Numbered from the stretch's first letter, positions 38,201 to 50,035 are shown. The stretch: DNA of 64,000 bases from Pipra filicauda (GCF_003945595.2 NW_024104532.1:1859501-1923500), one strand, 5' to 3'. Made by a program: numbers and translations. The notes: generated by a model from the sequence alone, not told the origin.

Positions 38201-38929
38201 CAAAGTATTTAAGCATGTGCTTTAAACTCTGTTCTAGAAATGCTCACGGAGCAATACTACCCGGTGATTTTCCTGATTTCAGTAAGAAGGGCAGAAGAAG
38301 GGTAACACGGAATAATTATCATTTGCAGTACGTTTCATTAATTTGAATTTCACTTTCTGCTCAAAAAACACACTTGTAATTTCCACACTGCTATTCTGAG
38401 TAACTTTCAATCAATATGACAGTTTCAAAAATTATCAAACATGATACATAAAAAGCCTGAAACAAATGAAACCAACAAAAATAAAATATTTGCAAATAGA
38501 AATACCAAAGGGTTTCATGTCATCCTAGAAAATTAAAGAAAAAAAAAAAACAAGGTAAATGAGTAATGTATTTTTCCAAGAAAAGTTTTGTTTGTTTGTT
38601 TTTTAGGTTTTTTAAGATGAATGAGTTGACAGATGTTTTACTAAAACCATTAAGACAAGATGGCAATAATTTCTGGGTATGTTAACTAACCCATTGCTGG
38701 CTGGATCATGTGATGCATGACAACACAGGTTTCACATTAGGTGCAGAAGCAGTTTAACAGTTTGAAAGTCAATCATGTGTATCCTATGCCTTCATATTCC
38801 CAATCTAGAACACCATCAATAAAGGCACAAATACAAATATACCTGCACGTAACTTTAGCCGTAGGTTTAAGGTAGGTGCTTATTAATATCATGACGATAT
38901 GATTCTTAATGATCTGGGAGCAGAGCCTT
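32231..38929. other. Noncoding stretch, no gene seen
   Basis: Longest frames are 151 codons (36030-36485, +) and 127 codons (37219-37602, -), neither resembling a known protein. A purine-rich piece lies at 35440-35500 and A-rich simple sequence at 35380-35430. A direct repeat of CCCTTTAGAT lies at 33912-33935. A (TTTG)n stretch lies at 38585-38604. No repeat family was recognised. Confidence 0.45.
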
Positions 38930-39200
38930 ATATAGGTTTGAATAATGACATTGTCTCATTGCATGCATAGTTTGTGCTTTTGTCTCAGACAGGTTCATTT
39001 TTCACCGGAGGGGAAAGGTTCATACCGCACGAGGGGGGTAACCAGTTGATGTTACAAGGCTGACGATTAGCCCCCTCGCTGTTCCACATGACACTGGGAA
39101 GGACTCCAGCAGGCATCCTTAATGCCTGCTTCAGCATCTTGAAGAAATTAATGAACACAGCTTCGATGGCAAAACATTTCAATCAACCCCAACCAGCTGT
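38930..39200. promoter_or_regulatory. Candidate conserved noncoding element with hairpin
   Basis: This block has clearly more CpGs than its flanks (39006, 39026-39031, 39064, 39077, 39163) and few low-complexity words. A minus-strand frame of 65 codons (38985-39182) overlaps it. I cannot relate that frame to any protein, so a conserved noncoding element is the likelier reading. A perfect hairpin lies at 39109-39129. Confidence 0.35.
39109..39129. repeat. Perfect 8-bp hairpin
   Basis: GCAGGCAT at 39109-39116 and ATGCCTGC at 39122-39129 are exact inverted repeats around a 5-base loop. It could be a dimeric protein site or chance. Confidence 0.7.
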
Positions 39201-39419
39201 GCCTACCATTTAAAAAATATAAATTAAAAAATGACAAATTTATCTAAAAGCAGGCTTATCAAAAGTTTCTTCGAAGGATACAAGTTATTTTGGGAGCGAG
39301 AGAGGGAGGAATAAAAAGGAAGAAGGACAATGGTGGTTAGTGCCAAAAGATGTGCGATGGCCCCTGTGTTTGTTGAACAAATTAAGCACGTTCTGGTTTT
39401 TCACCTGCTGAAGTAGCAG

Positions 39420-39660
39420 CAGTGCATATGGCCCAGAAGTTAAAAATAAGGAAATATGCATACATTACCATACTTAATGGACGACCCTCTCCATTTAATA
39501 TGCAAATTTCCTGAAATATTACTGAATGCCGTCTGTTCTAAATGAATAAATTTGAATTGCAATTAGAATAATCCTTTATAATTAATGAAAACTGTCAATT
39601 TTGGTTCATAAGTAATTTGATTAACAGGATGATGGGACACTTATCAAGTTCACTGGACTG
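39420..39660. promoter_or_regulatory. Candidate conserved element, POU/homeodomain sites
   Basis: It contains the octamer ATGCAAAT at 39500-39507, an ATATGCAT word near 39455, and homeodomain-like words TTGAATTGCAATTAG, ATAATTAATG and TTGATTAAC between 39550 and 39625. No repeat or open frame explains it. Conservation is inferred. Confidence 0.35.
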
Positions 39661-40439
39661 CTAGGGTATGAGAAAGCTGACAGGGAAAATAAGGTGGTCC
39701 AGGCACTTAGGCACCACTGGAATATTATCCTAAATTATTGATAACACAAGCTAATGAACTTCAGAAAGTGAACTCTGCATGCTTTATTTAAAGGGACAGT
39801 GCAGTGGGGTGGTAAGGACTAGTTTGGTCATGATAGCCTTCTCCAAAATACAGTCATGCCATTACCCACTCTCACAGCAGAAAAGAAAAAGGATCCACAG
39901 GCAACAACACACACCTACTTAAACCTGAAATTTACACTTCCCAGCTGCTTCCAGAGAGGGAAAAAATGTTCACACCATAAATGTAAGAAAGGGACAATGC
40001 AAGCCAGGTGGAACACAGTTTATATAATGTACCACAGCCACTATTTTATGTTGTATTTCCATTGGTTAAAAACTGGCACTCATTACAGCTGGCCTTCCAT
40101 ATTTTTTTCTTCCTATCATCTACCATTCAGTTGGCCTGCAATATTTTTTAAAAATGAGCTTTTGCTAATTGAAAACAGGAGAATGTTAATGTATCAGTTT
40201 CAGTCTTACAAGAAAAGCAATTTTAAAAAACCAGTCACTACACACCCAAGAAAAACCTCAACTCTGAGGTCATCATTTCCCTCAATCCATGTGCTCCCTG
40301 ACAATACCATTTTGCCACAAATGGGAAAGATGACTGTAGGCCAAACCTCTGGGCTAATACACCACTCCCTCTGTAATTCCATTAACTTTGGGGGTCAGGG
40401 AGGATGTAATCCAATGCAAAAGTTGCCCATAATGGCATT
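39661..40439. other. Noncoding stretch with the window's longest open frame
   Basis: The + frame 39856-40443 (195 codons) is the longest in the window. Its translation is rich in His, Tyr, Phe and Lys without signal peptide, repeats or recognisable domain, and it covers A- and T-rich runs. No splice or promoter context supports it, so it is treated as a chance frame. Confidence 0.5.
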
Positions 40440-41110
40440 TTAAATCAGTACAGCCATCAGCACACACAGGCTGCAATTCAGATAATCTACCTAATGAGCC
40501 CAAATGTGAGGAATATAGGTGAACCTTAGCAAAAATATCAAATCCGTGGCAGTGTCCAAGGATATTAAGTCTCCCAAACCAGTTTAGTTTTCGAATGAAA
40601 AGCTGGATATCATATCCTGCCACAAAACGGAATATGGTGAAATTAGAAGGATATTTTTTTCTTTTGCCCTGAGTTTGTCTTCTTATGTTCTTCTAAAGTC
40701 ATGCTTGACTCCATGTGCATCATTCACCTCTCTTATGAAACTATATCATATTTTACACACTGCATATGGCATTTAGTGTATGCAATTATTCCATACCGCC
40801 ACCACAAAGCCAACGGAACAATTCTGAATGCAACTTCAGAGTGAGACCTCTTTCCAAACATCCTGATAAAGCACATCCTGGATACACCCACACAGTATAA
40901 ATGGAATCCAGTGCAATCCGGCCTTTTAAATTTTGCAAACAACAAGTTGAAAATGGTAAAATCGCACGCGGAATGAGCCTCCCCTTCGGCTGAGCGCAGG
41001 CACAGTGCCAGGGGATTCTGGGAGATCATTTGGAAAAGCCTTCTATTATATAACAAAAGCCAGGGTGCATGAGCAAGGTACGTTTTCAAACCATTACAGC
41101 ACCGAGAACT
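40440..41110. promoter_or_regulatory. Possible conserved noncoding block
   Basis: Composition changes to a mixed sequence with CpGs (40542, 40592, 40798, 40815, 40919, 40964-40970, 40987-40994) and low simple-repeat content. The 126-codon minus frame at 40733-41113 shows no recognisable domain. It may be a weakly conserved regulatory block; the evidence is composition only. Confidence 0.25.
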
Positions 41111-44100
41111 CAAACCAGATTTTCAACAAATCACTGAAAGACACTTCTGCGACCCAGGGACTAAATCTCTGCTGAATTTCAGGTTCATCCACTCGAATCA
41201 CCAAACCACCAGCACTACCTACAGGAAGGCCACAACTTTGAGTAGAATGTATGCATTCAGAAACTCAAGAACAATACCTCAGTTTTAAATCAAAAATTCT
41301 GACAATGTTCAGATCTTGCCTAATGCAGAACATTTCAACACAGGAGGCAACATTTGTCAAAAATACAAGCATCTGGAAAAGGCTTTCTGGAACTGAAATG
41401 CTTCAAACCACAGGTGTGTTGTTATAGGTATTATTAGAATTTGCAAAGCCAGGAATGAGTTCACTTTACTAACCCTGACCTATATTCCTATGTAGCCATT
41501 TTAGCTTGTTTCCACAAGAAAATGTGGTTACTGCAACACTGAGCAGCATCAGACATACACAAACACGTTTGAGCTCAGATCTTGGTACAGTGCTCACCAG
41601 TATGGCAAATAAACCACATCACAAAGAAAACAATGCCATAATTGGCAAGTGGGCCAGTTTCCTGTCTTCTTCCCCTGAGGCAATCAGGCCTTTTTTTTTT
41701 AGACTCATTTCCTAAGGAAACCAGGATCTGTGAGATCACATTGTCTGCTCACGAGTCTCTCCTCCTAATAGATTTAACCCTTTGTCCATTCTCTACGAAA
41801 GTCTCAAAAAAAGTAAAGTTTTGATATATTCATGAAAATGCCTTGACAGTAAAAGAAGCAAGTTCTGCCATGAAAGGAAAGACAGGTACAACTTAACCAG
41901 ACAAGCAGCAAGTGCATCCTTGTGCAGCCCAGCTGGAAGGGACCACAGGATACAAGGAGCACAGTTAAGGGACAGTTCTAAAGGAAGGAAGGAGAGCACT
42001 GGATGTTTGCAGCGGAACTCAGGTTCATAGGAAAGTAGTGAGAATATTGGAGTGAGGGCTAAAAAGGTTATGCCAGTGATCAAAGAACATTATGGTGACA
42101 AGCAGACATGATGAATGGAGTTATTGTGATAAAGGAGCACAGGAAACAATACAAATCTGTGGAAAAACAGGGTTTAGTTTCATTAGTTTCACTGCTCATG
42201 GAAAAAACTCATATTTCAACAAAGTTATACTTTTTTTGTACATCTGCTTCTCCCTTCCTTTCACTGCCCTTTTCAACTACTGGGTTTTTTCTTCCTGGTT
42301 TCACTGGTGCTATGGAAAAGCATCATTTGCGAGTAACAACACACCAACAGACTTGCATGAGAAAAAGCTAAATTGCCAGTCACATGTGAACATAAGAAAG
42401 GTTACATTTATGTCACCTACTATACTCCTTAATGGGATGTGGAAATTATGTGCAACTCTGTCATGCCTCTTCTCACTCTCTTTCAACTTCCATAAACATT
42501 TACCCTTATCTTCTTAAGAAGAGATGTCCTTTAGAAATACAACAACCATTTTAGGAACTCTAAGGGAGCATTATTACCCTAATCTAGGAACAGCATAAAT
42601 GTGGCAGTAAGATGCTTCTAACTCACCATGTGACTACAGCAAGACTAATTCTACAATGCAAACAAACAAAGTTAAGTCCTGTGACTAGACCATGAGACCA
42701 TACTTCCCCTCCCCCTAAAAAACTATAATTCTAAAAGCAAGAAATCAACTAGCATTATCCATTTGGATATGTGAAGGTTGAACCAGGATAACATGGATAT
42801 GTAAACACTAGCCTAAACAAAACAATTGGGAAAAACTTCCTTTCTGAATTTGTGGTATCTTTTACTGCAAATCACAGCGAGTTCTTTAGGATTTCATAAG
42901 AGCAATAACAACCCATCAGTGAGGAAACACTTCAGCCAAGGCACAGCTAAAAGTTCCTCGTGAAATGTCTTATTTCATTCATTCACACAACACAGAAGAG
43001 TTTCACGTAATAGTTCTATACTGGGGCAAGGCTGAACCACCCACTAAACAATTATCAACAACACTGGAGATGAAGCTGAAGGACACACCAACATGTTGGA
43101 CAGAAAAATGCCTTTATTTAGTTCCCTGTCTTGTGAACAGGAAGCATAAATATTATATTCCCCTGGTAGAGCTTCAGAACTATGATGGCAAAGAGCAATC
43201 CCCAGCAGGTGAGAAAAAATATCTGTTGGGAAAATAACCGAAGTTTGGAAGTTCTTCCCTTGGGTGATATCAGTAACCATTCTATCAAATAGAACCTATC
43301 TATTCTTATCTTATTCCTATTATCATGGCATCCAAGAACCATTATCATTTGCTCTTCTTGGTGACTAATGCTGGAATGACCAAAGCAAGAGGAAATGGAA
43401 AATAAATAAAAAAATAACTCCAAAGCAGATTTTAGTGGCATAAACCCCTCTAGGTATGGATGTAAATAACAAGCTTATTTATTCATGCTCTTTAAATATA
43501 TTTTTTTTCCTTCATTGTTTGCTGATCTAAGAAAACGAATAATTTTCAAACTGCTGAGGTTGGGAAGGGAGGGTTGGAAGAGGGTGAGTGTTATATAAGG
43601 CTTTGCCCCAAACAAATGAAAATCTTTGAGTGAATTATGGTCTGACTAGCTTCTTTTTTAAGACACATCAAGGCATTTCAGTATGTGTCAATAAAAGCCC
43701 ACCTGGAGGAAGAAATTACAGAGCACTGGAAAGAACGCCAAGATTACTCAAGTCTTTGTGTTTTCATTTGTTTTAAATCTGTGTGTTGTTAAAACAAATG
43801 TAGAAATTAGCCATATGGGAACTTAGTTTTGGTGCAATATCTTCATCTGTCACCGCATTTGGAAAAAAAGCGCACGCACAACGAGATCAGTGGCCAGGGA
43901 AGGAGGGTGAGAACAGCACACAAGGAAACAATGCGGAACATATGCACGGGATTTCGACCTCGCAGCATGGTGACTAATGATTATTTCATAAATATTGAAG
44001 CTGTGATGGATTCTTATTACTGAAGGGGTACATTTTAAAGATTATCTAACAGTTATTGTAAAGAAAGGTAGTTCATATCTCTCACTGGGACAACCTGCCC

Positions 44101-44269
44101 TTCTATGCAGTGTTTCTTACCCAAATGCAGACCACACACTATTTTCCATTCAAACCTTAGACCCAATCCATGTAAGACAGGGGCTTAATAGCTTTCCAAA
44201 CTCTCATTTGGCCTCAGTTATACAACCAGCTGACACTGAAAATAATTAATGCCCTTTAGGACTCGCATC
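41111..44269. other. Noncoding stretch, no gene seen
   Basis: Longest frame 141 codons (42092-42517, +), without domains. Short T and A runs are present (41690-41700, 43500-43508). No repeat family was recognised. Confidence 0.45.
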
Positions 44270-44575
44270 TGCTCCTATGGTTCCATGTCAAGGTTTTTAA
44301 TTGGGCTATTTTGGCATTTGGAGACAATGGCAAGGTGAAATAACCTTTCTTTAATATTTCTGAGGTCAGAAGTTAGTCCTGCCAAAGGTCATCCTTCAGG
44401 TTCACAAATGAGTCATTTGTATCACCTAATGCAATCTGTGACTTGCAAATTGCACTGGGAGATGTTATAGTGCATTAATTAGTCCATGTGGTGAATACTG
44501 AATTCATCATTACCAGTGAAGCCTGTGCAGGCGTGCCAATACTCGTTTTGGTGGGTTGCAGTAGCTGATTATATT
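44270..44575. promoter_or_regulatory. Candidate conserved noncoding element
   Basis: The block has homeodomain-type words (TTTTAATTGGG, GCATTAATTAGTCC, TGATTATATTAC), an AP-1/MAF-like TGAGTCAT at 44409-44416 and nuclear-receptor-like AGGTCA words (44364-44369). There is no open frame or simple repeat. Inferred only. Confidence 0.35.
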
Positions 44576-47179
44576 ACATATTCTCCTTCAAACTGTGGCC
44601 TTTAATATCAGGCCTTGTTTGCTAAAAGCAAAGACAAGGACAAACCAATATTCTCACAACTCAACAGTGCAAGGAAGAAAACTTACATGCCAAGAATTCT
44701 CCAAGTGTGCAAGAAGCCACTTCAGCCCATTCATTTGGCTTCTCCATCCCAGATACTGTCATCCAGGACATCCACAACTGACACTGTTGCTGGATTGTAT
44801 GCAAGTAAGAAGACATGGAAGCTTCAGAAACTGGGCTGTCTTAACCCTCTGCTCATTTGAGCCTAAAGAGGAGTTCTGATTTATTTAAATTTTTTTTTTT
44901 TTGGTTAACTGGTTGGTTGGTTTTCTCCATAGCTGTGGGGATTACAAGCTTTAAAAACAGACAGGCATAAGCAGTAATTAACTGCAATTCTCAAGTGACT
45001 GCATGCCTACAAAAGCAAGGTCTTTTAGAAAAGCAAAATAAAATTGCAAGAGCAGCACTAACATCTTTCAAAGAGGATCTGGTTATCAGATAAATGTCCC
45101 AAGTTTCCCGGTTTGTATTTCCAAAAGTGAGCTGTTGCTATCATCTTGTACATCTGCACAGGGCAGAGCCACTCTCCTCAGGCCTGAGGATCCCTCCAGG
45201 GCCAAAAGTAGGGCTTCTCTGTCTCCCCACACATCTCCATGCCCCAAATCTCCCTCTGCACTGCTGCTCCATGGCTGGTGCTGTTCCCTGCATTCCTCAC
45301 AGCAGCCTGAACTGCAGCCCCTCTACATTTAGGGTCCCACTCTACCCAAAGGTAGGTCAATACCAAACCCAAGCCCACTTTTTAAAAATCAACATTCAGT
45401 CCAGCTTCCTTGTTTCAAAGAAACCTTGCAGAGAATTTCACCCCAAGTCACAGTCTGATCTTTCAGCTGGTTGGCAGCTATTGCCTATAATGAAGGGATT
45501 ATTAATTTCTGTTTCAAAGGGATAGGAGATCAGGATATGGACACGGCATGACTGTACCATCTGTGCGGTTGACATATATTGATTCATACCATCTTCCCAT
45601 CTGTCCTTGACACTACAGAGCATCAGAGGTCACAATCAACTCTTTGTTGGAATTCCCCCAAAAAACAAGTTTTCATCCAGTTCTCTGTCAAAAAACGCTT
45701 CAACCACTTTTACAGAAAATGGATCATCTCTTCAGTTATTATGGAAACATATACAGAGCCCACATTTTGGCCTTCTAAATATATCCCACACAAGTGGTAT
45801 AATAATGACCAATATCATCGAACAATAACAAATAGGAGCTTCAACGTCCTTTAACAAAAGGCTAGGGCTAAAATATTGCTCTTGAAACAATAAGGTATTG
45901 AAGAAGCTATGAAAACTACTAATGTTCTAAAAAGATTTGCATACGTACATTACACTAGGCACAATGACCATTCAGAGCAAAAGGCTGAGAAATATGAAGT
46001 TGGGTGGCATCTGCCTATGGAAAGGGGAGGAGAAAAAGTGAAAACCTGCAGCTGAGTAAATCTTGAAATATATCAAAGTCTCTGGAGACAATCTAGTTTT
46101 GTTTTCATGATAGGTATCATTTTTTTTCCTGTCATCCTATGCAAATTGCTAATAGCTAGGAAATGAAAACTTTGGAAATGGCCATTTCTGGTTTTTGTCA
46201 TATTAAATATTTCATCTGGCAGAGCCCACAATGTAACTGGAAGCACCGTGTGCAATCTAGGCTTAAACAGTGCTCAGGCAAAACTGGCTTTTCAGTGACT
46301 TACAGCTGTCCCAAAACAGCCTTGGGTTAAAAAATGTCACACTTTTTTCTCACTCTGAAGAACTAGTTGAAGAAAATCCAACCAGATTTGATCAAACCTG
46401 GAATTTTAACAACTCTGTGGTAGAAAGTATGGCAAATAATCATTTTTTGTTGTTGCTGTTGCCACAGAAATGACTGCACAAGTTAATCCTCAAATTTACG
46501 CTCAATAATAGTTTAGTCCTCACGCACTGCTTTCCTCTGTGGGCTAAACCAAGTTAAACTAAGTGAAATCCCAAGAATCTTTACACCACCTTTTTTTACA
46601 CTTAAAAAATAGGAAGGCAAGAGGACAACATGGTCTGCCAGGGTTTTACATCCGAAGTCGTGCGCCCTGGTTTGATTTATGGCCATGGCTACACTACCAA
46701 ACTCTACAAGGATCAATTTCTTTACTCAAAGCGTTAGCACAGACTGAAATCTTTCTACTGTTGCAGGAGCGCAATAGCGAGGAAAAGGCCCAGTGAAAGA
46801 GCTCATGTTGGATCCAGCTTACAGTACCAACATGGCAACTTCACGTGCTCAGCCAACAAAAACATGTCCAAGAATCCAAGCATCTGGCCTGCTGGGAATT
46901 CTCAGGTGACAACAGCACCTGGGCAGGTACGTTTCTACCTGGTTACCCATCCCCACTTGCCAGGACAGCCCGCAGCAGCCAAGGACAACCTGACATATTT
47001 TACAGCAGCTGTGTAAGCTCGCAGGACTTATTTTTTTCTAAACAACCCAGCCAGCTTCTGAAACTCAGCGCTATCAACACACCACTGTTGTGGTTTATAC
47101 CTGATACCTCCCATCTGCATCATCTGCGCTCGCCCAACTGATGAATTTTATGAATTAACTTTTGAGCTCATCCATCCAA
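44576..47179. other. Noncoding stretch, no gene seen
   Basis: Longest frame 143 codons (45094-45525, +) in a C-rich, CpG-poor stretch, without domains. A T14 run lies near 44889-44902. No repeat family was recognised. CpG and G+C begin to rise at about 47100. Confidence 0.45.
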
Positions 47180-47388
47180 AGCAGGTGACGGCGCGCTGGG
47201 GGTGCGCTGGCTGCCTGCCCTCCCTCTCTGCTCTGTGCCAGACACCTTCCCTCGCCCCTGCCTCGCGCGTGCGGGGGCTGTGGGCTGCGCTGCGTGTTTC
47301 TGTTTCCTTTCAGGGGATTATAAACTGGACGAACCGGGGGGGAGAAAGGGACACAAGCCCAAGGCAGAGCCCAGGTGTTGGCACAGAC

Positions 47389-47396
47389 ATGGCGGC
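47389..47396 (+). promoter_or_regulatory. YY1-like site
   Basis: ATGGCGGC is the core of the YY1 motif (AANATGGCGGC); the two upstream A positions are not both matched. YY1 sites commonly lie just downstream of start sites in CpG-island promoters. The same ATG opens a 43-codon Arg/Pro-rich frame to 47520, considered chance. Confidence 0.45.
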
Positions 47397-47428
47397 CAAG
47401 GGGGCACGGGCGGCGCGGGCCCGCCCTG

Positions 47429-47447
47429 CGCTGCCACCTGGCGGCCG
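47429..47447 (-). promoter_or_regulatory. Strong CTCF-like motif, reverse
   Basis: On the minus strand the 19-mer is CGGCCGCCAGGTGGCAGCG, matching YGRCCASYAGRKGGCRSYR at 18 of 19 places. This is the best CTCF-like word I found. It lies inside the CpG island, so binding would be sensitive to CpG methylation. Its direction is opposite to the 17101 match, giving a convergent pair about 30.3 kb apart. Confidence 0.65.
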
Positions 47448-47482
47448 CCGCCGCGCACTGCGCCCGCCCGGCCGAGCCGCGT

Positions 47483-47504
47483 CCCACCCGCGCCCCCCCT
47501 CCCC
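47483..47504 (-). promoter_or_regulatory. G-quadruplex-forming motif
   Basis: The + strand reads CCC-A-CCC-GCG-C7-T-CCCC, so the minus strand has four G-runs of at least three with loops of 1, 3 and 1 bases. Such motifs are common in CpG-island promoters. Confidence 0.65.
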
Positions 47505-47670
47505 AAAAAAAACACCCTGAATTTTTATCGCTGCCCCGCGAAAACACTACAAACGTGGTGCGGTGTGGAACACACACCGGCTCCCTCACACCCTGCCTCA
47601 CGCATGCCCGGCCCGTGAAGCCTCGGGGCGCCCGGCGGCGCGAGGCCAAGGGGTGGTAGCGCGAGGTAGT

Positions 47671-47870
47671 GGCATTAGCAAGATAAAATATTGCCGCGTT
47701 GTTGTTAATCTCTTAATTAATGCGTTGGAAACTGGGCACCGTCCATTAATAGCTGCCCAAGGGTCTGGATATGAGCGCACAGGATTTCTCCATGTTAATT
47801 CACTGTGGGCAATTCGGAAAGTAAAAGGATCTGGTCGAGTTACGATCCAGTCAGCTTAAAAGTGCACGTA
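47671..47870. promoter_or_regulatory. Candidate conserved element beside the CpG island
   Basis: Immediately right of the island, composition becomes AT-rich with scattered CpGs and dense homeodomain-like words: CTTAATTAATGCG near 47710, CCATTAATAG near 47744, TGTTAATTCAC near 47795. The abrupt change and motif density suggest a promoter-proximal regulatory block or a conserved untranslated exon. Inferred. Confidence 0.4.
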
Positions 47871-49046
47871 TGAAACGAGGCTTTGGGATTTACAGTTTGA
47901 CTCCTTGCCGACTGTCGAGATTTCACAATCATGTTCCTCTTATGTGCTTTTTTTTCTTTTCTCCAAAATATTTTTTTCCTTCCCCCCCAAAAAATCTGGT
48001 TTTTGTCCCTCTGCTTCCACTATGGCATGTAAAAGCAGCACACCAAGAGAGGGAAAAGCAAAGCCTTGGTCCACCTCCCATGAAAGCACTGTGTACTCTC
48101 AGACACACTGTAAGTCTCTACTTGTATTAAACAGAGAACCCATCTAAAATGAAACCCTCTGAAAGTACTAGGTGGTTAAGTACCTTGAAAATCGTGTTTC
48201 AAGGGTATATCAGGGGATTTGTCCTTGCTGAGGTGGATGAGAAGCCAACCCTTTCAAGATATTTGCTGTAGACATCACAAGAAATCAAAGTCCTGGCGCC
48301 TATAGGAGCTGAGGCACCAGAGTGGCTGATCAGAGCCCGGGGATTTACAGTCACAACAGTTACTGACAACAAATTGTAGGTGCTCTGCAAATCCCCACGC
48401 GCTGACGTGCAAACGGTGGCTGATAAAGTGCCAGGACTGCCCTGAAGTACAACGCTAATGACACTGTCTGAAATTACAGCAAATAAACCAAATGGCAGAG
48501 AAACTACTGAAAAGGGGTAAATATCCAACAGGTCAGCTTCCATTATTTTTCATACCTGTCTGAGTCCATGTTATTTCACTTTGTAATAAAAGTGATAAAA
48601 GGGACATTTGTAGTTATTTTACTGAGGTCAGCGAGGGTGACATGCACCTCGAAGAGCCTTCATAATCAAGCAGCAGGAGCATTGCTGATCAGCTCAGAAC
48701 TCACCTGAAAGCTAAAGCCTGAATTTTATTATAATTTACTTTCGTAAATCTGTTATAATGCCTGCCATTTACTTTAGGTACAGCTTTTACCTTTTTTTAT
48801 GTTTATTCTATGCATGCTCTGTTCTCTCTCCTTAATGCAAATGAATGTGTTTATGTGTTGGTTTGTTCGGGTTTTTTAATAAGTAAATGTTTTTGTTAAC
48901 GAGTAAATATTTTTAAAAAAATAAAAAACCCCACCAGATTTCTGTGATTACAAATTCACTTTACCTTTTCTCTACCTCCAGAGCAATAGGGTGATCCAGG
49001 AATCAACTATCACTTATCCCTGTAACTTCCTGTAACCTTCCTGTCT
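47871..49046. other. Noncoding stretch, no gene seen
   Basis: Longest frame 114 codons (48199-48543, minus), no domain. T and C runs lie at 47947-47995. An AT-rich part lies at 48860-48930. No repeat family was recognised. Confidence 0.45.
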
Positions 49047-49098
49047 GGGCACAGAAAAGATAACCTCTGCCCCAGAAGGCTCACAGTCTAAAAAGCTT
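49047..49098 (-). mobile_element. Possible ancient SINE tail
   Basis: The words GATAACCTCTGCCCCAGAAG and GCTCACAGTCTAAA follow the reverse complement of a CORE-SINE-type tail seen in turtles and archosaurs (remembered text: CTGCCCCAAAGAGCTTACAG TCTAAAT). It is short and could be chance. Confidence 0.35.
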
Positions 49099-49599
49099 TG
49101 TCCCATATAACATCATTGTAGTAACCCTTTCTGCCTCTTCCTTCTCCATCTCTTTGCCATGCACGCTTTAAAAAATGATCTGCTTCCCTGTCTTCCTTTA
49201 TAGTGATTCAAAGGGAAGCAAACACTTTTCATGATCAACAAGTGAATCCTGCAGAATATCCTAGTAACTAATCCTTGCACGTAGAACAAAACCACCCTCA
49301 ACATGTACCTGCCTATTCTAAGAAAAGGAGACATTCCTACAGCATCTCATGAGCACAAAATCTAAGACAACAAAATTAGTCGACATACTTGCCACAAGCA
49401 GGCCAAGCAACCACAACAATGTTTTGCCTCCCATGAAGACCTTTGAGCATTTGCAACTGGCAGCAACTATACCACTTAATTCTCTGTTAAATAACTTACT
49501 GGAAAATAAAAATAGATAGAAACCCCATTACTTAACATATTCATCCCCACATCTGGATGATAAAATATAATTCTTATGGCAAAATATAATTTTTTAGGC
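49099..49599. other. Noncoding spacer, nothing specific seen
   Basis: No frame above 73 codons, no repeat family, no CpG cluster. Confidence 0.5.
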
Positions 49600-49890
49600 G
49601 CTATGTTCCCTATCTGCAATTACATCAAAATCACATTAATTGAGCTATAACACTGTCAGGCCCAGCAGCTGGGAGGCATATCCATACATTCTAAAGAGGT
49701 GGCCATTAATTCAGCGCTCCACAGCGTGGCAATGAAGCTGGGATGTCCGTTCCCCAACGTGATTTACTGTCTTTCAAGCTGCTTAAGTGGGAACCTCTAC
49801 AAAAAGATTTAAGTTAAGTGACTCTTATGCCGAGCTGGAGCTCATTTATTATTGAATTAAGTTTTCATTTCTTTTAAAGGGAAAGAGAAA
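49600..49890. promoter_or_regulatory. Candidate conserved noncoding element
   Basis: The sequence holds homeodomain-type words (GCAATTACATC, CACATTAATTGAG, GGCCATTAATTCAGC) and NKX-like CTTAAGTG words (49782, with AAGTTAAGTGACTC near 49810). CpGs occur at 49600, 49715, 49725, 49748, 49759 and 49832, in otherwise CpG-poor surroundings. There is no open frame or simple repeat. This looks like a typical developmental enhancer block, but no comparison could be made. Confidence 0.45.
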
Positions 49891-50020
49891 TATAGTTTTA
49901 TTTGAAACAAGGTAAAACAGTTCAAAGAAATCAACTATTACAATTTAGGAAGCAAGAACATGTATCAGTGAGTGACAGTGGCATTTTGCTTTTATATTGG
50001 TGTAAAGGCAAATTAAAAAA

Positions 50021-50035
50021 TTATATATATATATT
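50021..50035. repeat. (TA)n tract
   Basis: Seven TA dinucleotides within a wider AT-rich stretch (50012-50115). Confidence 0.85.

Larger units (their letters stand above)
47180..47670. promoter_or_regulatory. CpG island, probable promoter
   Basis: This is the only CpG island in the window. G+C jumps sharply and CpGs are dense, with sixteen in the 80 bases 47401-47480 alone, against roughly one per 50-100 bases in the flanks. Unmethylated CpG islands in vertebrates mark promoters. A YY1-like ATGGCGGC (47389-47396) and a CTCF-like motif (47429-47447) lie in its centre. GC-rich frames (47155-47649 on -, 47202-47618 on +) are compositional and overlap in several frames. Transcript direction is not settled; the YY1 word faces +, which in TATA-less promoters usually follows the direction of transcription. 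It could drive a lncRNA, a first exon of a distant gene, or be an orphan island. Confidence 0.75.

Noticed and set aside
39856..40443. 195-codon open frame on +, the longest in the window
   Set aside because: No domain, signal peptide or family resemblance; codons run through A/T-rich tracts, and one frame of this size is plausible by chance in 64 kb.
47300..47330. Splice-acceptor-like CCTTTCAGG and TATA-like ATTATAAA in the island
   Set aside because: Both words are common by chance, and no exon frame or start site supports either.
47389..47520. 43-codon frame from ATGGCGGCC with a good start context
   Set aside because: The start coincides with a YY1-like word, the peptide is compositional (Arg, Pro, Ala), and no splice or transcript evidence exists.
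47155..47649. 164-codon minus frame and overlapping plus frames in the CpG island
   Set aside because: GC-rich DNA lacks stop codons, so several frames stay open at once; Arg/Pro/Ala-rich translations with no recognisable domain.
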